Shown here: positions 11,535-15,173 of the stretch, one piece after another
How the letters are laid out: each line of letters begins with the position of its first letter
How positions within the stretch are numbered: position 1 is the stretch's first letter
NCBI GenBank assembly: GCA_029934695.1
Contig: JAOZLU010000014.1
Location: 1 to 15,173 of the forward strand
Source of the DNA: Desulfobacterales bacterium
GTDB taxonomy: Bacteria; Desulfobacterota; Desulfobacteria; Desulfobacterales; 4be13
Direction: 5' to 3'
Length of the DNA: 15,173 nucleotides
The notes under the pieces: generated by a model
Seen by the model: the letters and a program-made list of their open reading frames with translations, nothing else
What the model was told of the DNA's origin: nothing
Databases searched by the model: none
Position numbers and translations under genes: made by a program

Positions 11535-13091
11535 ATGGGAGTTGTAGCAGACCAAATACAGGAACTGAAGGATCGGGAAGAAAAGATACTTCAGATGGGC
11601 GGCGAAAAAGCCGTTGAAAAGCAGAAGTCAAAGCCAGGAAAGATGACGGCCCGGGAGCGGATGGACTGTCTGTTCGATCCCGAAACATTCCGGGAAATAG
11701 ACATGTTTGTCACGCACCGGTGTGTCAATTTCGGCATGGAGAAAGTGGAGATTCCGTCTGACGGCGTTGTCACCGGACACGGACTTGTCAACGGCAGGCA
11801 TATCTTTGCTTATGCCCAGGATTTCACAGCGAGGGCCGGAAGTCTGGGTGAGATGCATGCCAAAAAAATCTGCAAGGTCATGGACATGGCCCTCAAAGCA
11901 GGTGTGCCGTGTGTCGGACTCAATGATTCCGGCGGTGCCAGGATACAGGAAGGTGTTGATGCACTTTCAGGTTACGGCCAGATATTTTACCGAAATTCCA
12001 TTGCCTCCGGTGCGATCCCCCAGATTTCCGCAATCATGGGACCCACCGCCGGAGGTGCGGTCTATTCGCCGGCCATGACAGACTTTATCTTCATGGTAAA
12101 GGACACCAGTTATATGTTCATCACCGGCCCGGAGGTCATCAAATCCGTAACTGGCGAAGAAATTACCTTTGAAGACCTCGGCGGCGCCATGACCCATAAT
12201 GAGAAGAGCGGCGTGGCCCATTTTGCCTGTGAAAACGATGAGGACACCCTCAATCAGATCAAAACGCTGCTGGGATATCTGCCCTCGAACAACATGGAAG
12301 AACCGCCTGTGGTGAACACCGGAGATGATCCCAAGCGCACAGATCCGGCCCTTGATGAAATTATCCCTGACAGCCCCAACCAGTCCTACGATGTCAAGGA
12401 TATCATCTCTTCCATCGTTGATAACGGCGAGTTCTTTGAACCCCATGAGCATTATGCGAAAAATATCATTGTATGCTTTGCCAGGATGAACGGGCGAACC
12501 ATCGGGATTATTGCGAATCAGCCCAATGTCCTGGCAGGATGTCTTGACATGGACGCGTCAGACAAGGCCACCCGGTTTATCCGTTTCTGTGATGCATTCA
12601 ACATTCCCATGCTGACCATCGCGGACGTACCCGGATATCTGCCCGGAAGCCAGCAGGAGTGGGGCGGCATTATCCGGCATGGTGCGAAGCTCCTGTGGTG
12701 CTACTCAGAAGCGACCGTTCCCAAACTGCTTCTCGTTACCCGCAAGGACTATGGCGGATCCTATCTTGCCATGTGTTCAAAAGATTTGGGTGCAGATATG
12801 GCCATTGCCTGGCCTAGTGCTCAGATTGCAGTCATGGGTGCCGCGGGTGCCGCCAATATCATCCATCGGAAAGAGATTAAATCCGCGGATGACCCTGTTG
12901 AAAAACGGAAAGAAAAGATTGAGGAATATGATGATCTTTTTTCAAATCCCTATTGCGCTGCAAGCAGGGGATATATTGATGCGGTTATCATACCGAGCGA
13001 GACGCGGCCGCGTCTGATTGAGGCATTGGAAGTCATGTGCAGCAAACGGGAACTTCGTCCTCCCAAGAAACATGGAAATATTCCGATGTAG
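11535..13091 (+). CDS. mmdA: Carboxyltransferase, 12S/MmdA type (propionyl-CoA/methylmalonyl-CoA)
   Basis: A 518-residue carboxyltransferase of the acyl-CoA carboxylase beta / methylmalonyl-CoA decarboxylase alpha / transcarboxylase 12S family. It is two crotonase-like domains. The first has GLNDSGGARIQEGVDALSG (about 129-147, acyl-CoA pocket). The second has ADVPGYLPGSQQEWGG (about 363-378), GGSYLAMCSKDLGAD and IAVMGAAGAANIIHR, the biotin site. It transfers the carboxyl group between methylmalonyl-CoA/propionyl-CoA and biotin. With a 5S/OadA-like gene downstream and no biotin carboxylase here, a transcarboxylase or decarboxylase-type complex is more likely than an ATP-dependent carboxylase. 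AAAGGA lies before the ATG. Intact, with GC-rich codons like the mutase. Exact substrate is inferred from the adjacent mce-mcm-meaB genes. Confidence 0.93.
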   Translation: MGVVADQIQELKDREEKILQMGGEKAVEKQKSKPGKMTARERMDCLFDPETFREIDMFVTHRCVNFGMEKVEIPSDGVVTGHGLVNGRHIFAYAQDFTARAGSLGEMHAKKICKVMDMALKAGVPCVGLNDSGGARIQEGVDALSGYGQIFYRNSIASGAIPQISAIMGPTAGGAVYSPAMTDFIFMVKDTSYMFITGPEVIKSVTGEEITFEDLGGAMTHNEKSGVAHFACENDEDTLNQIKTLLGYLPSNNMEEPPVVNTGDDPKRTDPALDEIIPDSPNQSYDVKDIISSIVDNGEFFEPHEHYAKNIIVCFARMNGRTIGIIANQPNVLAGCLDMDASDKATRFIRFCDAFNIPMLTIADVPGYLPGSQQEWGGIIRHGAKLLWCYSEATVPKLLLVTRKDYGGSYLAMCSKDLGADMAIAWPSAQIAVMGAAGAANIIHRKEIKSADDPVEKRKEKIEEYDDLFSNPYCAASRGYIDAVIIPSETRPRLIEALEVMCSKRELRPPKKHGNIPM

Positions 13092-13110
13092 CAGTTTGAA
13101 ACGCAAACTG
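13092..13110. other. 7-bp hairpin directly after the 12S-like gene
   Basis: CAGTTTG-AAACG-CAAACTG is a perfect 7-bp stem with a 5-base loop, one base after the stop codon. No T-run. It resembles the CAAAC/GTTTG hairpin at 11367-11387 and may be the same intergenic repeat family. Confidence 0.5.
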
Positions 13111-13151
13111 GAGACTGGTAACTTGATAATCCGGTTTTAGGAGATCCGAAT

Positions 13152-13361
13152 ATGGATAAAAAGAAGATGACAGCCGCAATGGCGGCAGTGATGAATTATA
13201 TTCAAACTGAGGAAGAGGCGATCTGTATGACGGGCGTAATGCCCGGAGGTATGCCTGAAGTGCCATGCGCGCCTCCGGCACCGTTGAAGCTCTGGGCTGT
13301 CAGCGGCCGCCAGGCGCAAATGCAGATGCGTAACCTGATGCAGATGAAAGCCTTCAGATAA
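13152..13361 (+). CDS. Small soluble delta/OadG-like subunit of the carboxyltransferase complex
   Basis: A 69-residue protein with a good ribosome site (TAGGAG) before the ATG. The N-terminal helix KKKMTAAMAAVMNYIQTEEE resembles the cytoplasmic alanine-rich helix of MmdD/OadG subunits. A Gly/Pro/Met linker (TGVMPGGMPEVPCAPPAP) follows. The tail LWAVSGRQAQMQMRNLM matches the W-x-x-x-G-R-x-x-x-M-x-x-R ending of OadG/MmdD/GcdD, which in those pumps docks on the carboxyltransferase. There is no transmembrane helix, so unlike those subunits it is soluble. Its place between the 12S-like and 5S-like genes suits an assembly or linker subunit. The function is inferred. Confidence 0.65.
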   Translation: MDKKKMTAAMAAVMNYIQTEEEAICMTGVMPGGMPEVPCAPPAPLKLWAVSGRQAQMQMRNLMQMKAFR

Positions 13362-13364
13362 TTT

Positions 13365-13392
13365 GAAAACTGAAAACTGAAAACTGAAAACT
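13365..13392. repeat. Four perfect tandem copies of the 7-mer GAAAACT
   Basis: GAAAACT is repeated four times, followed by a degenerate GAAAAAT, just after the small subunit gene. The 7-base period and purine-rich strand would allow slippage to change the copy number. Confidence 0.85.
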
Positions 13393-13410
13393 GAAAAATT
13401 GAAATTGGAG

Positions 13411-13437
13411 ATTGAAGCACTGTTCTCAGTCTTCAAT
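13411..13437. other. Stem-loop before the 5S/OadA-like gene
   Basis: ATTGAAG (13411-13417) pairs with CTTCAAT (13431-13437) and inside it ACTG (13419-13422) with CAGT (13427-13430) around a TTCT loop, leaving one bulged C. This makes 11 bp in total. It sits 30 bases before the next start codon and could modulate the step from the small-subunit gene to the 5S-like gene. Confidence 0.6.
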
Positions 13438-13467
13438 TCTCAATCCTTAAATAGAGAGGAAAAAATA

Positions 13468-15173
13468 ATGAGTGATCACAACCAGGTAGAAATGACGAGC
13501 ATGGACTACAGCAACGACAGGCCAAAGGCGGCAAACCCTGTCAAAATAGAAGACCTGACCCTTCGTGACGGACATCAGTCTCTTTTTGCCACAAGGGGAC
13601 GGACCGAGGATATGATTCCGGTGGCCGAAATGATGGACGAAGTCGGCTTCTGGGCACTGGAAACATGGGGCGGTGCAACCTTTGACACCATGCACCGCTT
13701 TCTGAATGAGGATCCCTGGGAAAGACTCAGGACACTGAAGCGATATGCCCCGAAAACCCCTTTTTCCATGCTTCTCCGGGCACAGAACCTGGTCGGATAC
13801 AGGAACTATGCGGATGACCTTGCCCGCGCCTTTGTGGAGAGAACCGCGGCAAACGGTTTGGATATCTTCAGAACATTTGATGCGCTGAACGACTACCGCA
13901 ATTTTGAGACTGTCGTTCCGGTGATCAAGGAATGCGGCAAGCATTTCCAGGGCTGTATCTGCTACACCCTGACCGAACCGAGGCTGGGCGGCGAAGTTTA
14001 TAACCTTGAATATTATGTGAAAAAGGCAAAAGAGCTTGAGGCTATGGGAGCGGACAGCATCTGCGTCAAAGATATGGCCGGCCTGATCGCTCCGTATGAC
14101 GCGTATGCGATCATCAAGGCGTTGAAGGCGACCGTGAAACCGCCGATTCATCTGCACAGCCACTTTACCTCCGGCATGTCTGCGATGTCGCATCTCAAGG
14201 CCATCGAGGCAGGCGTGGATATTATTGACACCTGCATGTCACCGTATGCGTACCGCACCTCCCACGCGGCCATTGAGCCGCTGGTGATGACTCTGATCGG
14301 GACGAACCGGGACACCGGCTTTGATATTAAGCATCTCGCAAAGATCAACGAAGTCCTTGAAAAAGAGGTGATGCCGAAATACAGGCATCTTCTGGATGAC
14401 ACAAAGATGTCCATTATTGACATCAACGTGCTTCTCCATCAGACCCCGGGCGGAATGCTCTCGAACCTGGTCAATCAGCTCAGGGAGATGGATGCTCTGG
14501 ACAAGATTGACGAGGTATATAAGGAACTCCCCAGAGTCAGAAAGGAACTGGGCCAGATTCCTCTGGTCACGCCCACCAGCCAGATTGTCGGCATCCAGAC
14601 CGTCAACAATGTGCTTTTTGATGACGAGAATGAGCGGTACAAGATGCTCACCGCCCAGGTCAAAGACTTGTGCTACGGCCTGTACGGAAAGACTGCGATT
14701 CCCATTGATCCCGAAATCCAGAAAAAAGCCCTCAAAGGCTACGCGAGGGGAGAAGAGCCTATCACATGCAGGCCGGCTGAAGTGCTGGAGCCTGAACTGG
14801 AAAAGGCCAAGGAAGATGTCAAGGGGCTTGCCGCGGACTTGGATGATGAAATCATTTACGCGATCTATCCGGTCACCGGCAAACGATTTCTGAAATGGAA
14901 ATATGGCAAGGAGGACGTGCCTGACGAAGTGAAGCCCAAGACACTGGAACAGGCAAAGGCTGAACAAGAGGTGATCCGAAAGGCAAAGGCCGGCCTGCTC
15001 GTTGAAAAGTCGGAAAAAGAAGCACCCCCCAAAGGCGAGAGCCTCCGCACATTTAACGTATTTGTCGAGGATGATTATTTTGAGGTCGGCGTGGAAGAAG
15101 TTGGCGGGACACCGCTGATAAATTATGTGCAGCAAATGCAGGCCCAGATGCCGGCCGCACCTATGGCCGCACC
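13468..15173 (+). CDS. 5S/OadA-type biotin-dependent carboxyltransferase (pyruvate carboxylase subunit B-like), partial
   Basis: At least 568 residues, open at the right edge. The DRE-TIM/HMGL-like barrel carries TLRDGHQS with metal ligand Asp34, CVKDMAG with the Lys (about 201) that is carbamylated in the family, and IHLHSHFTSG with metal ligands His228 and His230. The PycA/OadA-conserved helical region follows (LREMDALDKIDEVYKELPRV, TPTSQIVGIQTVNN). Then comes a Lys/Glu-rich stretch and an Ala/Pro/Met linker (AQMPAAPMAA) of the type that leads to a biotinyl domain, which must lie beyond 15173. It transfers carboxyl between biotin and pyruvate/oxaloacetate. With the 12S-like protein this gives a methylmalonyl-CoA:pyruvate transcarboxylase-like complex. 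AGAGAGGA lies before the ATG. Intact over the part seen. Confidence 0.92.
   Translation, partial: MSDHNQVEMTSMDYSNDRPKAANPVKIEDLTLRDGHQSLFATRGRTEDMIPVAEMMDEVGFWALETWGGATFDTMHRFLNEDPWERLRTLKRYAPKTPFSMLLRAQNLVGYRNYADDLARAFVERTAANGLDIFRTFDALNDYRNFETVVPVIKECGKHFQGCICYTLTEPRLGGEVYNLEYYVKKAKELEAMGADSICVKDMAGLIAPYDAYAIIKALKATVKPPIHLHSHFTSGMSAMSHLKAIEAGVDIIDTCMSPYAYRTSHAAIEPLVMTLIGTNRDTGFDIKHLAKINEVLEKEVMPKYRHLLDDTKMSIIDINVLLHQTPGGMLSNLVNQLREMDALDKIDEVYKELPRVRKELGQIPLVTPTSQIVGIQTVNNVLFDDENERYKMLTAQVKDLCYGLYGKTAIPIDPEIQKKALKGYARGEEPITCRPAEVLEPELEKAKEDVKGLAADLDDEIIYAIYPVTGKRFLKWKYGKEDVPDEVKPKTLEQAKAEQEVIRKAKAGLLVEKSEKEAPPKGESLRTFNVFVEDDYFEVGVEEVGGTPLINYVQQMQAQMPAAPMAA

Noticed and set aside
1..15173. 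Poor sequence quality as the explanation for the many frameshifts
   Set aside because: Several indels sit in homopolymers, which is a warning, but the four long metabolic genes (709, 342, 518 and at least 568 residues) have none, while the accessory genes have eight or more plus truncations and duplications.
1..15173. tRNA, rRNA, CRISPR array, full insertion sequence or integrase
   Set aside because: I searched by eye for cloverleaf arms, spaced direct repeats and transposase or recombinase motifs and saw none.

Overview
The window reads as a chromosomal piece of a Desulfobacterota (deltaproteobacterial) anaerobe, probably a propionate-metabolising, sulfate-reducer-like organism. The basis is the gene set: methylmalonyl-CoA epimerase, a single-chain B12-dependent mutase, MeaB, a 12S-type carboxyltransferase, a small delta-like protein and a 5S/OadA-type carboxyltransferase. 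Together these form the transcarboxylase-type methylmalonyl-CoA pathway. The taxonomic call is an inference from gene content and style, not from a marker gene.

Layout. 1-1364 is a decayed accessory region: triloop hairpins, a frameshifted small gene made of two copies of a ~43-residue unit, a TPR-like gene broken by several indels, a perfect 55-bp tandem duplication, and a 38-bp dispersed repeat that carries a promoter-like TTGACA/TATA pair. 1365-2414 is an intact two-gene unit, a DUF5678-like protein followed by a retropepsin-like aspartic protease. 2428-4724 is an ATPase plus TOPRIM two-gene module (OLD/PARIS-like logic, candidate defence). In front of it lie remnants of two further copies: a deletion-scarred chimera of both genes and an ATPase cut off just after Walker A. 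4765-8406 is the intact run mce-mcm-meaB. 8407-11520 is a 3.1-kb island of toxin-antitoxin genes and wrecks: HicB/HicA-like, RHH antitoxin/PIN toxin, DUF4258/YgiT-like zinc finger, a Phd/YefM-tail antitoxin, and two unidentified decayed genes. 11535-15173 resumes the pathway with the 12S-like carboxyltransferase, a 69-residue soluble delta-like subunit and the 5S/OadA-like subunit, which runs off the right edge before its biotin domain.

How it works together. The right-hand carboxyltransferases would move a carboxyl group between oxaloacetate or pyruvate and propionyl-CoA/methylmalonyl-CoA by a biotin carrier. The epimerase interconverts the (S) and (R) forms, the mutase gives succinyl-CoA, and MeaB loads and protects the mutase cofactor. 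Direction depends on growth mode.

The long metabolic genes (about 6.8 kb including the open right-hand gene) carry no indel, while the accessory parts carry eight or more. The broken genes are therefore better read as real decay than as poor sequence.
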